Assembly: GCA_963699525.1 (NCBI GenBank)
Contig: CAVOUI010000009.1
Location: forward strand, 558,001-622,000
DNA from: SG8-41 sp963699525
GTDB lineage: Bacteria > Pseudomonadota > Gammaproteobacteria > Burkholderiales > SG8-41
Length of the DNA: 64,000 nt
Direction: 5' to 3'
The notes under the pieces were generated by a model. It searched no databases, was not told the DNA's origin, and was given only the letters and a program-made list of their open reading frames with translations. The translations under genes were made by a program, and so were the position numbers. Of this stretch, positions 45,813 to 55,093 are shown piece after piece (position 1 is the first letter of the stretch; every line of letters begins with the position of its first letter).

Positions 45813-46466
45813 ATGCAGAAGGTCTCCATCTCCAAAGGCGGAATTGGACCGAAGAAGATTCTGGCGCTCGGTGCCCACGCCGATGACATCGAGATCGGCA
45901 GTGGGGGCACAATCCTCAAATTGCTTGAAGAAGACCCTGCGACTGAGGTTTACTGGGTCGTGCTGGGAGCATCCGGGCAGAGAAGGACGGAAGCGATCGA
46001 GAGTGCAAATCGTTTCTTGGCGAATGCGCGCGAAAAGGAGATTATCGTCAAAGAATTCAGAGACGGATATTTCCCTTATGTCGGGACCGAAATAAAAGAC
46101 TTCTTTGAAGAAATCAAACGACACATCCAGCCCGATCTCATCCTGACACATTATCGCGAAGATCTGCATCAGGACCATCGGCTGGTATCTGAATTGACTT
46201 GGAACACCTTCCGAAACCATCTGATTCTCGAGTATGAGATAGCAAAGTACGATGGAGATTTCGGTGCACCGAATTTCTTCGTTCATCTGGATGAAGCTCT
46301 GTGCAGAAGGAAAATTAGCTACATCGTGCAGTTTTTTGTCAGTCAAAGAGGCAAAGCGTGGTTCTCGGAGGAGACCTTTTATGCCACGCTCCGGCTTCGG
46401 GGGCTCGAATCGAACGCTCCCGGGAAGTATGCTGAGGCTTTCTATTGCCGAAAGCTGGTTTACTGA
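45813..46466 (+). CDS. PIG-L family deacetylase
   Basis: Zinc-dependent de-N-acetylase or O-deacetylase of small sugar substrates. 217 residues. Metal motif LGAHADDIEIGSGGTI (AHxDD), the distal ILTHYREDLHQDHRLVSEL (HxxDxH-like), and LRLRGLESNAPGKYAEAFYC near the C-terminus, typical of the branch in glycan loci. It begins 10 nt after the cytidylyltransferase stop. It may act on the same nucleotide sugar or on a linked acetamido sugar. Confidence 0.93.
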   Translation: MQKVSISKGGIGPKKILALGAHADDIEIGSGGTILKLLEEDPATEVYWVVLGASGQRRTEAIESANRFLANAREKEIIVKEFRDGYFPYVGTEIKDFFEEIKRHIQPDLILTHYREDLHQDHRLVSELTWNTFRNHLILEYEIAKYDGDFGAPNFFVHLDEALCRRKISYIVQFFVSQRGKAWFSEETFYATLRLRGLESNAPGKYAEAFYCRKLVY

Positions 46467-46565
46467 GAAACGAATACCTGAACGATCGCGCGCGTAGGTC
46501 GCGCACGAAGCGCTGGACGAGTCCGGCTAATTTTACGAGATGAGCGGGAAGCTCCGCGGCTAGAT

Positions 46566-47412
46566 TTGGAAACTGTGACAGCAGAAGCAGAATTACGACG
46601 CGGTTCGCGTGCCTTGAAGGACTACGCGAAGCATGGCGCGATCCGTGAACTTTGGGACTACCGTGAACTTTTCTACTTCCTGGCGTGGCGGGACGTGAAA
46701 AGTACGGTACAAGCAGACCGTCCTGGGTGTCCTGTGGGCAATTATCCAGCCAATTTTTACGATGGTTATCTTCACGGTGGTGTTTGGACAAATCGCCAAC
46801 ATCTCGAGCGAAGGCGTGCCTCGACCGGTCTTCTATTTCAGCGCCCTGCTTCCTTGGATCTATTTCTCTTCGACACTGACCACTGCCGGGATGAGCCTGT
46901 TGTCGAACTCCGGTCTTTTGACCAAGATTTACTTCCCGCGGATTATCCTTCCGGCTGCGGCCGCGCTCGTACCGCTCGTCGACTTCCTGATCGGGTCCGC
47001 TTTTCTGGTCGGGTTCATTGTGTACTACGATCTCCCTGTCGGTTGGAATCTCCTTCTTTGGCCCGTCCTCGTCGTGCCATTGGCGTTGCTCGCCTTCGGC
47101 TTGGGCGCGTTCCTCGCGGCACTCAACGTGAAATACCGGGACGTCAAGTATGCGATCCCCTTCGGGATCCAGCTTCTGTTGTTCATGACACCGATTATCT
47201 ATCCCTCGAGTGTCTTCCCTGAGCGGTTCCGCTGGCTGCTGGCTCTCAACCCGTTGAGCGGTCTGATCGAAGCCTTCCGCTACGCGCTGGTGCCCACCTA
47301 TTCGGTCCATTGGGATGTCTTGGGGCTTTCCTTGGCGGTAACCGCGGCGCTGCTCGTTCTGGGTGTGGTGTACTTCAAGCGAACTGAGAAGGCGTTCGCC
47401 GACATTATTTGA
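46566..47412 (+). CDS. wzm: Polysaccharide ABC exporter, membrane subunit (Wzm-like; one frameshift)
   Basis: Inner-membrane half of an ABC-2 exporter for lipid-linked polysaccharide. Starts at TTG 46566 or GTG 46575, with the N-terminal ELWDYRELFYFLAWRDVK. At 46697-46700 AAAA appears where AAA would give VRYKQTVLGVLWAIIQPIFT, the hallmark of the family; the rest (QIANISSEGVPRPVFYFSAL, YFPRIILPAAAALVPLVDFL, LLFMTPIIYPSSVFPE, LNPLSGLIEAFR) reads in that frame. About 280 residues and six membrane helices. The stop overlaps the ATPase gene. Confidence 0.93.
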
Positions 47413-48680
47413 GAAAAGCAAAGACTGGTGCTATGACACGCTGTATCGAGATTGACTCTCTATCCAAGCGATACCGGATCGGGCGGCCGCAGCACGATTT
47501 GTCGCTGCGAGAGCAAATCGTTGGATTCGCAAAGAACCCATTTAATGTTGGGCAGAAGGAAGAGGAGACAATCTGGGCACTGCGGGACGTCTCCTTTCAC
47601 GCAGACGCGGGTGAAGTCGTGGGCATCATCGGGCGGAATGGGGCGGGGAAAAGCACGCTTCTCAAGATTCTTTCCAGGATCACCTACCCGACGTCGGGCA
47701 ACGTGAAGGTAAGAGGTCGTATTGCGTCTCTTCTGGAGGTCGGAACTGGCTTCCATGATGAGTTGACGGGACGTGAAAACGTCTACTTGAACGGCTCGAT
47801 CCTCGGCATGCGGAAGCGTGAGGTCGACCGGCATTTCGACGCGATTGTCGATTTTTCCGGCGTCGAGCAGTTCATCGATACCCCGATTAAACATTACTCC
47901 TCCGGGATGCGACTGAGACTCGGATTCGCTGTTGCCGCCCACCTCGATCCTGACATTCTCGTCGTGGACGAGGTGTTGGCGGTGGGCGACGCGGGCTTTC
48001 AGAAGAAGTGCATCAAGGCCATGGGGGATCTGCGCAGTGGCGGCCGTACCGTATTGTTCGTTTCGCACAATCTGGCAGCCGTTGAAAATCTTTGCTCCCG
48101 CGGAATCTGGCTCGACGCCGGGAAAATCCGTATGGTCGGAGGTGCCAAGAACGTCATCGAGGCGTATATGTCCAGCTTCTCGGACGTACAGGTTACTCGC
48201 TCCGAGCTCATTGGGAGTGAGAACCGGCTGGGCAATGGCGACGTCCGGTATACGAGGCTTGAGTATTTGACGTCTGAGGGAAAATCGTGCGAGAGGATAA
48301 AGTGTGGAGATAAGCTGGTGATCCGGTTTCATTTTCGCGCCCAGAAGACCATTCGCTACCCGAGCTTCGGGTTCCGGATCTTCACGGAACTGGGGACGCT
48401 CGTTACGGACACAGGTAATGTAATCCAGGGGGTCGATGTCCCGAAAGTGGAGCCAGGAGACGGGCACGTTGACGTAGAGATCGACGCGCTCAATCTGATG
48501 CCTGCGCGATACTCTCTCTCGCTATGGATCACCGGTCCAGGTGCATCGCCTGTCTATGATGGGGACGCACGCGCCGTCCTAGACGTCGAGCCTGGAAACA
48601 TCTACCCATCGGGATTCATGCCGAATAGTCGATTCGGAGTTGTCTTCTTTCCGCAACGATGGAGGATCCCGGAGCGGTAG
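47409..48680 (+). CDS. wzt: Polysaccharide ABC exporter ATPase with C-terminal glycan-binding domain (Wzt-like)
   Basis: Energises export with the Wzm subunit. The most likely start is ATG 47433 (MTRCIEIDSLSKRYRIG), giving about 415 residues. Walker A GRNGAGKST, signature HYSSGMRLRLGFAV, Walker B ILVVDEVLAVGD and LFVSHNLAAVENLC. After about residue 260 comes a Wzt C-terminal domain (CGDKLVIRFHFRAQ; YPSFGFRIFTELGTLV; GHVDVEIDALNLMPARYSLS), which in known systems reads a terminal modification of the glycan before export. The SAM-dependent and carbamoyl-type modifiers in this locus could supply such a cap. Confidence 0.95.
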   Translation: MRKAKTGAMTRCIEIDSLSKRYRIGRPQHDLSLREQIVGFAKNPFNVGQKEEETIWALRDVSFHADAGEVVGIIGRNGAGKSTLLKILSRITYPTSGNVKVRGRIASLLEVGTGFHDELTGRENVYLNGSILGMRKREVDRHFDAIVDFSGVEQFIDTPIKHYSSGMRLRLGFAVAAHLDPDILVVDEVLAVGDAGFQKKCIKAMGDLRSGGRTVLFVSHNLAAVENLCSRGIWLDAGKIRMVGGAKNVIEAYMSSFSDVQVTRSELIGSENRLGNGDVRYTRLEYLTSEGKSCERIKCGDKLVIRFHFRAQKTIRYPSFGFRIFTELGTLVTDTGNVIQGVDVPKVEPGDGHVDVEIDALNLMPARYSLSLWITGPGASPVYDGDARAVLDVEPGNIYPSGFMPNSRFGVVFFPQRWRIPER

Positions 48681-48776
48681 GTCCAGGGGAGTGAATTCGT
48701 CAATTGGGATGAGCAATCAAATGACATTTCACTCGCAGTCCTTGGTCAGTAAACACACCCCGCGCCAATACCAATA

Positions 48777-49679
48777 ATGGCAAACAAGCCACATGTCAGC
48801 GTCGGCATGCCAGTTTATAACGGCGAACGCTTCGTCGCAGAAGCCATTGATTCCGTTCTACGTCAAACCTACTCTGATTTTGAACTCATAATCTCCGACA
48901 ACGCATCCACAGACCGCACGGAGGATATTTGTCGCGCGTACGCCGCCGAAGATAAACGAGTGAAATACTATCGAAACTCCGAGAATGTCGGAGCAAGCCG
49001 CAACGTCAGGCGTGTCTTTGAGCTCTCTTGTGCCCCTTTTTTCAAGTGGACACATCATGACGACATCTGCGGGCCCCGCTTCCTGGAGAAGTGCGTATCG
49101 GTGCTCGATCAATTTCCAAACGTAGTGCTGTGCCACCCGCGGAGTGCTTTCATAGACGAGCACGGAACAATTCTCAGGGAGCACAATGTCAGCTGTGACC
49201 TCCGGTCACCACGTCCCTCCGATCGTGCTCGTCAATATATTCTCGAGTCTATCTATGCCTTCCATCCGGTGTTTGGACTTATTCGAAGAGCCGCCCTGGA
49301 AAAGACATCTCTGGTTGCGCCTTACATCAATTCAGACCTGGTCCTGATTCTGCAACTCGCTTTATTGGGAGAAATCTGCGAAATTCCAGACCAGTTGTAT
49401 TTCTGCCGGGATCACTCGGAGCGAACCAATCGGCGTTACCGCACCTACGCTGAACTAGTGGCTTGGCATGATCCTTCCAAGAGAAGTCGGTGGCAGTTCC
49501 CTCGTTGGCGAGTCGCTCTGGAACTTGCCCGCAGCATTAACCGGGCGAAGTTAGAGCCCCGAGAAGCCGTGGCATGTTACTGGGCTCTATTGAAACGGTG
49601 TCGGTGGGAGTATAAGGGGTACATTCGCGAAATCATCTATGCTGGACGGGAAATTGGGCCAAGGACGTTCTGGGCGTGA
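48777..49679 (+). CDS. Family 2 glycosyltransferase
   Basis: GT-A fold inverting transferase in the cytoplasm. 300 residues. VSVGMPVYNGERFVAEAIDS at the start, LIISDNASTDRTEDICRAYA, FKWTHHDDICGPRFLEKCVS (the DxD-like HHDD) and AFHPVFGLIRRAALEKTSLV. The C-terminus (RREIIYAGREIG-like end) is basic. Acceptor and donor cannot be read from sequence. It starts 97 nt after the Wzt stop. Confidence 0.92.
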   Translation: MANKPHVSVGMPVYNGERFVAEAIDSVLRQTYSDFELIISDNASTDRTEDICRAYAAEDKRVKYYRNSENVGASRNVRRVFELSCAPFFKWTHHDDICGPRFLEKCVSVLDQFPNVVLCHPRSAFIDEHGTILREHNVSCDLRSPRPSDRARQYILESIYAFHPVFGLIRRAALEKTSLVAPYINSDLVLILQLALLGEICEIPDQLYFCRDHSERTNRRYRTYAELVAWHDPSKRSRWQFPRWRVALELARSINRAKLEPREAVACYWALLKRCRWEYKGYIREIIYAGREIGPRTFWA

Positions 49680-50078
49680 TGCGAGCACAGATCTTGAGAG
49701 CGGCTATCTGTAGACCCCACGATGTCTGGTTGAGGAAAATTGAGAACGTAATGAGGCTCGCTGGACTATCGACACCCTAAGGCGCTGCGGTGAGAAGCCC
49801 CATGTCTTCTTTACGGCGCTGGCCGCGTGGGGATTCGATTGTGGAGACGCCGCATCCCCATGCACGCGCATGTATCTGGTGCGAATCACCGCCACGTCAT
49901 TTCCGCGCAGTAATCGACGCAGCACGCATGGTAGCCATACCGCTTGCTAGGTGCAAAGTGGATGACGTGGATCGCGCTTCGCGTTTCGAACAGACCGCGC
50001 CTTGCACCTAGGGGAAAAGTTCGGTGATAGAAGTGTATGCAATGCCCTTCATTGCTGAGTTCGATCTAAGGGGTTTCT
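49680..50078. other. Gene-free gap with a perfect 10-bp inverted repeat
   Basis: No convincing coding frame on either strand. CTAGGTGCAA (49947-49956) is mirrored by TTGCACCTAG (50002-50011). The arms are 45 nt apart, with no T-run, so this is not an obvious terminator; it could be the edge of a small mobile sequence. Confidence 0.45.
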
Positions 50079-51125
50079 ATGGATTGGTCACTATCTCGTT
50101 TTCGCGCTGGCGATCTTGTGGAGGTTCGCAGCAAAGAGGAAATCCTGGCCACCTTGGATCAGCACGGCTGCGCGGACGCAATGCCCTTTATGCCCGAGAT
50201 GCTGCAATACTGTGGGCAACGGTTTCGTGTCAGAGCGGTAGCCCACAAGACCTGCGACACCATACGTAATTCTGGAGGTCGGCGCCTGAATTCCGCGGTT
50301 CATCTCACGGACTTGCGGTGCGATGGTTCGGCACACGGTGGGTGTCAGGCCGAGTGCAGTTTGTTTTGGAAAGACGTATGGTTGAAGCGAGCCGATGGTG
50401 ACGGCAGCGATTTAGCGCAATCGGGCGCCGCAGCAATAGCTTCTTCCGCGGGATGCAATGAAAGCCAGCTATTTGTTCAGACGCGTCTGCCTGCTGGCGT
50501 AACCGGCGAAGAGCCGCGTTACGCGTGCCAGGCGACCAAGCTCTTCGATGCAAGCGTATGGCTGCCTTGGTGGGATTTGCGTCAGTACCTGTTTGATGTA
50601 GTTGCCCGAAACCACTCCGTGGGTCATGTATTGCGTGTGCTATTGCTTGCATCACTCCGGCGGGTGGTCGCGCGAGCGCCGCGGGGCTATCGATTGCTGC
50701 TGTCCTTCTATAACGGCATGCATCGGGTTTTGACCGGACGCTCCAGCCCCTGGGTTATCGGCACGATTCCGATTGGCACGACTACGCCCACGGCCAGGCT
50801 CGACCTGAAACCCGGGGAGCTTGTTCGGATTAAGTCGAAGGCCAAGATTGAAGAAACAGTGGACGAAAACGGCAAGAATCGCGGCTTGAGTTTCGATAAG
50901 GAGATGGCCCCTTATTGTGGCAGGGTCGTGAGTGTTCGTAGATCTGTTGTAATAATCATCGATGAAAAAACCGGCAGAATGCGGCACATGAAGCAGCCGT
51001 GCATAATGCTGGATGGAGTAGTATGCAATTCGCTATATACCGAGTGCCGGCTCATGTGCCCGCGTGCGATTTCATCGTACTGGCGTGAAATCTGGCTCGA
51101 GAGGGAAGCTGGCTACCACGAGTAA
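50079..51125 (+). CDS. Cys-rich protein of two copies of an unassigned domain
   Basis: 348 residues, unbroken. I do not recognise a named family. Residues about 9-104 and 244-342 are two versions of one domain: GDLVEVRSKEEI / GELVRIKSKAKI, then EMLQYCGQRF / EMAPYCGRVV, a central DT or DE pair, HLTDLRCDG / MLDGVVCN, a Cys-x3-Cys-like pair (GGCQAEC / ECRLMC) and the end WKDVWLKR / WREIWLER. The middle (about 150-235) holds a hydrophobic segment (VGHVLRVLLLASLRRVVARA). The Cys residues retained in both halves could bind metal or form disulfides; the beta-rich start looks SH3-like. No signal peptide. It sits alone between glycosyltransferase genes, so a role in glycan modification is only a guess. 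Confidence 0.75.
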   Translation: MDWSLSRFRAGDLVEVRSKEEILATLDQHGCADAMPFMPEMLQYCGQRFRVRAVAHKTCDTIRNSGGRRLNSAVHLTDLRCDGSAHGGCQAECSLFWKDVWLKRADGDGSDLAQSGAAAIASSAGCNESQLFVQTRLPAGVTGEEPRYACQATKLFDASVWLPWWDLRQYLFDVVARNHSVGHVLRVLLLASLRRVVARAPRGYRLLLSFYNGMHRVLTGRSSPWVIGTIPIGTTTPTARLDLKPGELVRIKSKAKIEETVDENGKNRGLSFDKEMAPYCGRVVSVRRSVVIIIDEKTGRMRHMKQPCIMLDGVVCNSLYTECRLMCPRAISSYWREIWLEREAGYHE

Positions 51126-51358
51126 TCCTTGGGGCAAGCTAGTGCGGAGGTCACCGGAAATCGGGATCGACGACTAAGTTCCTCTCGCACTGTCCCCGGC
51201 AGACTCAGCGCGTCTCGAGTTTCTATACACCATTTCGCTATCAAAGGTCTCGCACCATAGTAGTGATAGCAGCGCGAAACCCGACTTATGCTTTTTGTGA
51301 TTAGAGGAGCGTACTAGTGGGAAGCTGCAGGCGGCAATGAATATCACAGGATGCGGCC

Positions 51359-52546
51359 ATGGTAGAGATCCGCAAGAGTTACGCGTTCGTGCTGCCCTGG
51401 TCCGTCGATCTCCCGGGTGGGGTAAATGAGGTCGTCAGGAACCTGATTGAGGAATTCCGTCTGGCCGGGGAGTTCCAGCCGGTATTGATTGAGAGCCATT
51501 GGGGCTCCTCGACACCTGTGATCGAGCACCTCGCAGGTTACACTCACATCCGAATGCGGCTCCGGGGACTGGACAGCGCAGACGCCAGATCGCTGCTGGC
51601 TTTTTTCGTTTCGCTCCCATTCACATTGCGGAGCTTGTGGCACCTCGCGAACGAGTATCGGATAGATGCGATCAATTTCCATTTTCCGTCCCTCAACGCA
51701 TTAAACTGGGTCGCGCTTCGGAAATTGCGCTTGTTTCCTGGCAAGATCATCCTTTCATATCATGGCAGCGACATCCGCACTGCCCATGGCCTGCATGGCT
51801 GGGCGCGTTTGGCGTACCGGTATCTGTTGCGCCAGGCCGATGTGGTCGTATGCTGCTCGAAGGACCTGAAGACCGAAGTGGTCGCGCTGGAGCCGCGCGT
51901 CAAGGCATGCGTCATCTACAACGGAATCGATGAGGCTCGATTTGGGTGCGTGGGCGGGCCGACGATTTTACCGGCGCAACTGGAAAACAAAGAATTGATC
52001 CTTAATATCGGTAAGTACGAGTTCAGAAAAGCGCACGATTTGTTATTGGAGGCGTTTGCCCGTGTTCTTAAGAAGAGGCCCGCCGCGCATCTTGTGATCG
52101 TCGGTTCCACGGGCCCGGAATTTGAGAAAACGATGGCGGGCGTAGTTAGTTCAGGACTGACAGAACATGTCACGCTCTATCGTGACCTCCCACATAAAGC
52201 GATCCCGGGAATGCTCGCAATTGCGCACTTGTTCGTGCTTTCGTCACGTTGGGTGCCTGGCAAAATGGGCGAAGGTTTCCCCGTGGCAATTCTGGAAGCA
52301 GCGATGGCGGGAAAGCCAGTGGTCACCACACGCACCTGTGGTGCGGCGGAAATTATTGAGGATGGCGTGACGGGCCGGCTCGTCGCCCTGGAAGATGCCA
52401 AGGCTCTGGCAGAAGCCATGTGCGAGTTGCTTGAAGACAAGGAGCACGCTCGGGCCATGGCGGAAAACCTCCGGCGCAAGGTCCTGGATGAATTTACGTG
52501 GAAGCGTGCCTACCGGTCGTATGCAGCTCTTTGCCGGACTACTTAG
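51359..52546 (+). CDS. Family 4 glycosyltransferase
   Basis: GT-B retaining transferase. 395 residues. LPGGVNEVVRNLIEEFRLAG at the N-terminus (donor-loop Gly), LSYHGSDIRTAHGLHGWARL, VVCCSKDLKTEV, VIYNGIDEARF in the linker, LNIGKYEFRKAHDLLLEAFA, and the C-terminal donor site GEGFPVAILEAAMAGKPVVT with GAAEIIEDGVTGRLV. Unbroken frame. Sugar specificity unknown. It begins an evenly spaced group with the FemAB-like and aminotransferase genes. Confidence 0.94.
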   Translation: MVEIRKSYAFVLPWSVDLPGGVNEVVRNLIEEFRLAGEFQPVLIESHWGSSTPVIEHLAGYTHIRMRLRGLDSADARSLLAFFVSLPFTLRSLWHLANEYRIDAINFHFPSLNALNWVALRKLRLFPGKIILSYHGSDIRTAHGLHGWARLAYRYLLRQADVVVCCSKDLKTEVVALEPRVKACVIYNGIDEARFGCVGGPTILPAQLENKELILNIGKYEFRKAHDLLLEAFARVLKKRPAAHLVIVGSTGPEFEKTMAGVVSSGLTEHVTLYRDLPHKAIPGMLAIAHLFVLSSRWVPGKMGEGFPVAILEAAMAGKPVVTTRTCGAAEIIEDGVTGRLVALEDAKALAEAMCELLEDKEHARAMAENLRRKVLDEFTWKRAYRSYAALCRTT

Positions 52547-52561
52547 CGACTGCGGCACGAA

Positions 52562-53704
52562 TTGGCTATCCCCGCTTACAAGATCAAGTGTGCTGGTAAC
52601 TTGGACAGAGGCGTATGGGACTCCTATGTCCGGAATCATCCGGACGCCAGCCTCTTTCACAGGTTCGGGTGGCGCGAAGTAATCCACAGGACCTATGGCC
52701 ACGCCACCTACTACCTCATGGCGTCCGGCAAAGAGCTGGATGCCGCCCCACGGGACGCGGAGGAGGTGAGACTCTCCGGGGAGAGAATTCTAGGCGTACT
52801 TCCCCTGGCTCACCTTAAACACAGGATCTTCGGAAATTGCCTGGTTTCTTTACCCTTCGTAGACAGCGGAGGCATTCTTGCCAGTTGCAGGGAGGCAGAA
52901 GACATTCTACTGGCCGAGGCTATCAAGATTGGTCGGGCAACCGGTGCAAGCAGAATAGAATTGCGCCATGAGCGTCTGCTCGCGTCCTGCAATGAGGGAA
53001 GCGCTTCTTTTAGTGATAGTTCGAAAGAACCACTTCAGGTCACCACGAGGTCCAATAAGGCTCGGATGCTATTGAACCTTCCCGATTCCTCCGACGCGCT
53101 TATGAAGTCCTTCAGGTCGAAACTGAGGAGTCAAATTACAAAGTCTTTGAAAGAGGGATTGACTTCCAGGGCAGGCGGGCTGGACCTGCTGGAGGACTTC
53201 TACAAAGTGTTCTTGGTCAATATGCGAGATTTGGGGTCTCCGGTTCATTCCGTTGACTTGATGCGAAATGTCATGAATGAGTTTTCGGAGCGCTCCAGAA
53301 TCTTTGTGATTTACAAAGCGGAAGAACCCGTGGCCTCGGCACTGGTGGTCGGATTTAACAAGGTGTTACGGAATCCCTGGGCCTCATCCCTTCGAAAGTA
53401 TGCATCCCTGGCTCCAAATATGCTTCTGTATCTGCGCATGCTCGAATTCGCCTGCGACAACGGCTACAGCGTGTTCGACTTCGGCCGTTCCACCATAGGC
53501 GAGGGAACTTACAAATTCAAGGAGCAATGGGGCGCCACGCCGGCACCGCTTTACTGGCACTACATCTCCCTTGATGGAAAAGCGCTGGACCCGGAAAGGT
53601 TGGACTCGGCAAGATTTCAGGGGGCCAGGCGCTATTGGGGGAAGCTGCCACTGCTTGTTACGAGGATCATTGGTCCCAGGATCAGAAAACACATCAGCCT
53701 GTGA
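52562..53704 (+). CDS. FemAB-like GNAT-fold protein, XrtA/PEP-CTERM system type
   Basis: About 380 residues; TTG start at 52562, 16 nt after the glycosyltransferase stop. N-terminal WDSYVRNHPDASLFHRFGWR and PLAHLKHRIFGNCLVSLPFV; C-terminal half RSKLRSQITKSLKEGLTSRA, EEPVASALVVGFN, and the hallmark YSVFDFGRSTIGEGTYKFKE followed by QWGATP. This matches the FemAB-related family regularly found in exosortase A EPS loci. FemAB proteins transfer amino acids from aminoacyl-tRNA to cell-wall precursors; for this branch the reaction is not established. Unbroken frame. Confidence 0.9.
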   Translation: MAIPAYKIKCAGNLDRGVWDSYVRNHPDASLFHRFGWREVIHRTYGHATYYLMASGKELDAAPRDAEEVRLSGERILGVLPLAHLKHRIFGNCLVSLPFVDSGGILASCREAEDILLAEAIKIGRATGASRIELRHERLLASCNEGSASFSDSSKEPLQVTTRSNKARMLLNLPDSSDALMKSFRSKLRSQITKSLKEGLTSRAGGLDLLEDFYKVFLVNMRDLGSPVHSVDLMRNVMNEFSERSRIFVIYKAEEPVASALVVGFNKVLRNPWASSLRKYASLAPNMLLYLRMLEFACDNGYSVFDFGRSTIGEGTYKFKEQWGATPAPLYWHYISLDGKALDPERLDSARFQGARRYWGKLPLLVTRIIGPRIRKHISL

Positions 53705-53733
53705 AGCGCCTTACCATGTGCCGCACTGCGTAA

Positions 53734-55035
53734 ATGCGAATAGGAAGAACTCTACCGCCAGCAGCGAGTCCGATCAGCGTTAGAGATATTCTGTCGGGAA
53801 TCTGCGGAATTTGTCGCGGCCGGAAGGAATTGGAGCGTTTCCAGTCCGAGCTGAAGGAACACTTTGGAGTCAAACACTGTTTCCTCGTCTCTTCGGGAAA
53901 GGCTGCGTTTACCCTGATCCTTCTGGCTCTAAGGGAGTTGTTTCCCGATAGAGATGAAGTCCTGATTCCCGCCTTTACCTGTTTTTCGGTTCCGTCATCG
54001 GTGGTTCGTGCAGGGCTCAGGATAAGGTTATGCGACCTGCGCCCGGATAGCCTCGATTTTGACTTCGCGCAACTGTCCACCATGATGTCTGAATCACTGC
54101 CTCCACAGACCGATGCTGAACTTGCAGGTGAGGCTCGCGATTCGCCGGTGGGAACCCGTCCTCCAACTGGCAACCCCAGGGGCTCGCCACGAAGGCTTCT
54201 TGCCGTTGTTCCAACCCATCTGTTCGGCATTCCAGCCGATGTGGCGAGACTGCGGCAAATCATTCGCGACCCGGGAATCACCATCGTGGAGGACGCGGCT
54301 CAAGCCATGGGCGAAACAAGAGAAGAAAGGAAAGTTGGAACTCTTGCCGATGTCGGCTTCTTCAGTCTTGGCCGGGGCAAAGCCTTTTCCGTGGTGGAGG
54401 GGGGGGTCATCCTGACCGACCGGGACGACATTGCTGAAGGGCTGAATCGCCTCGTGGGTCGCCTTCCCCGCTACGGGTTGCTGCCGCTACTGAACCTAAT
54501 CTTCAAAGCTACAGCGCTGATGATGTTTGTCCGTCCAACGCTCTTTTGGGTGCCGAAGAGCGTGCCTTTCCTGAAACTCGGAGAGACGCTTTTTGAGCCG
54601 CATTTTCCCATCCGAAAAATGTCGTCATTTCAGGCGGGCCTGGCAAGAAATTGGCGGAGAAAACTCGATATACTCCGGGACGCTCGAAAGAAGAAGGTGA
54701 ATCGATGGATTGCAGTGCTTGAAGCGAGCAGCATTCACGGATCACGTTTTCTCGGAAGGCAATCGCTGGGGCTCCCGCGCTTGCCTCTGAGAGTCAGCGA
54801 CAAGAAGAAGAGAGAATCCCTTCTGCGTGAAAGTGCCCGGTTGGGGTTGGGCATCATGCCCGTCTATCCCACGCCGATTAACGCCATTCCGGAGTTGAAA
54901 GGGAAGATCGAGGGCGGAACCTTTCCCATTGCCGAGAGCTGTTCCAAGGAACTGGTCACGTTTCCTACGCACGGGTATCTCACTGAGAACGATGTATCAG
55001 AAATTAGCAGACTTGCCTTGCGCATATTAGGATGA
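53734..55035 (+). CDS. DegT/DnrJ/EryC1/StrS-type aminotransferase
   Basis: PLP-dependent enzyme usually making aminodeoxysugars. 433 residues. HFGVKHCFLVSSGKAAFTLI at the cofactor entry, DEVLIPAFTCFSVPSSVVRA, ITIVEDAAQAMGE (Asp near the PLP ring) and FFSLGRGKAFSVVEGGVILT with the Schiff-base Lys in GRGK. A low-complexity insertion of about 30 residues (54100-54190, rich in Pro, Gly and Arg) is unusual. The member type with GRGK instead of SxHKN is frequent in EPS loci and less well characterised. Unbroken frame. Confidence 0.9.
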   Translation: MRIGRTLPPAASPISVRDILSGICGICRGRKELERFQSELKEHFGVKHCFLVSSGKAAFTLILLALRELFPDRDEVLIPAFTCFSVPSSVVRAGLRIRLCDLRPDSLDFDFAQLSTMMSESLPPQTDAELAGEARDSPVGTRPPTGNPRGSPRRLLAVVPTHLFGIPADVARLRQIIRDPGITIVEDAAQAMGETREERKVGTLADVGFFSLGRGKAFSVVEGGVILTDRDDIAEGLNRLVGRLPRYGLLPLLNLIFKATALMMFVRPTLFWVPKSVPFLKLGETLFEPHFPIRKMSSFQAGLARNWRRKLDILRDARKKKVNRWIAVLEASSIHGSRFLGRQSLGLPRLPLRVSDKKKRESLLRESARLGLGIMPVYPTPINAIPELKGKIEGGTFPIAESCSKELVTFPTHGYLTENDVSEISRLALRILG

Positions 55036-55093
55036 AGATACATAGAAGGGTGGCGGGAAGAATTGTGGCTGATAGCGAGGCATCTTCTTCACG

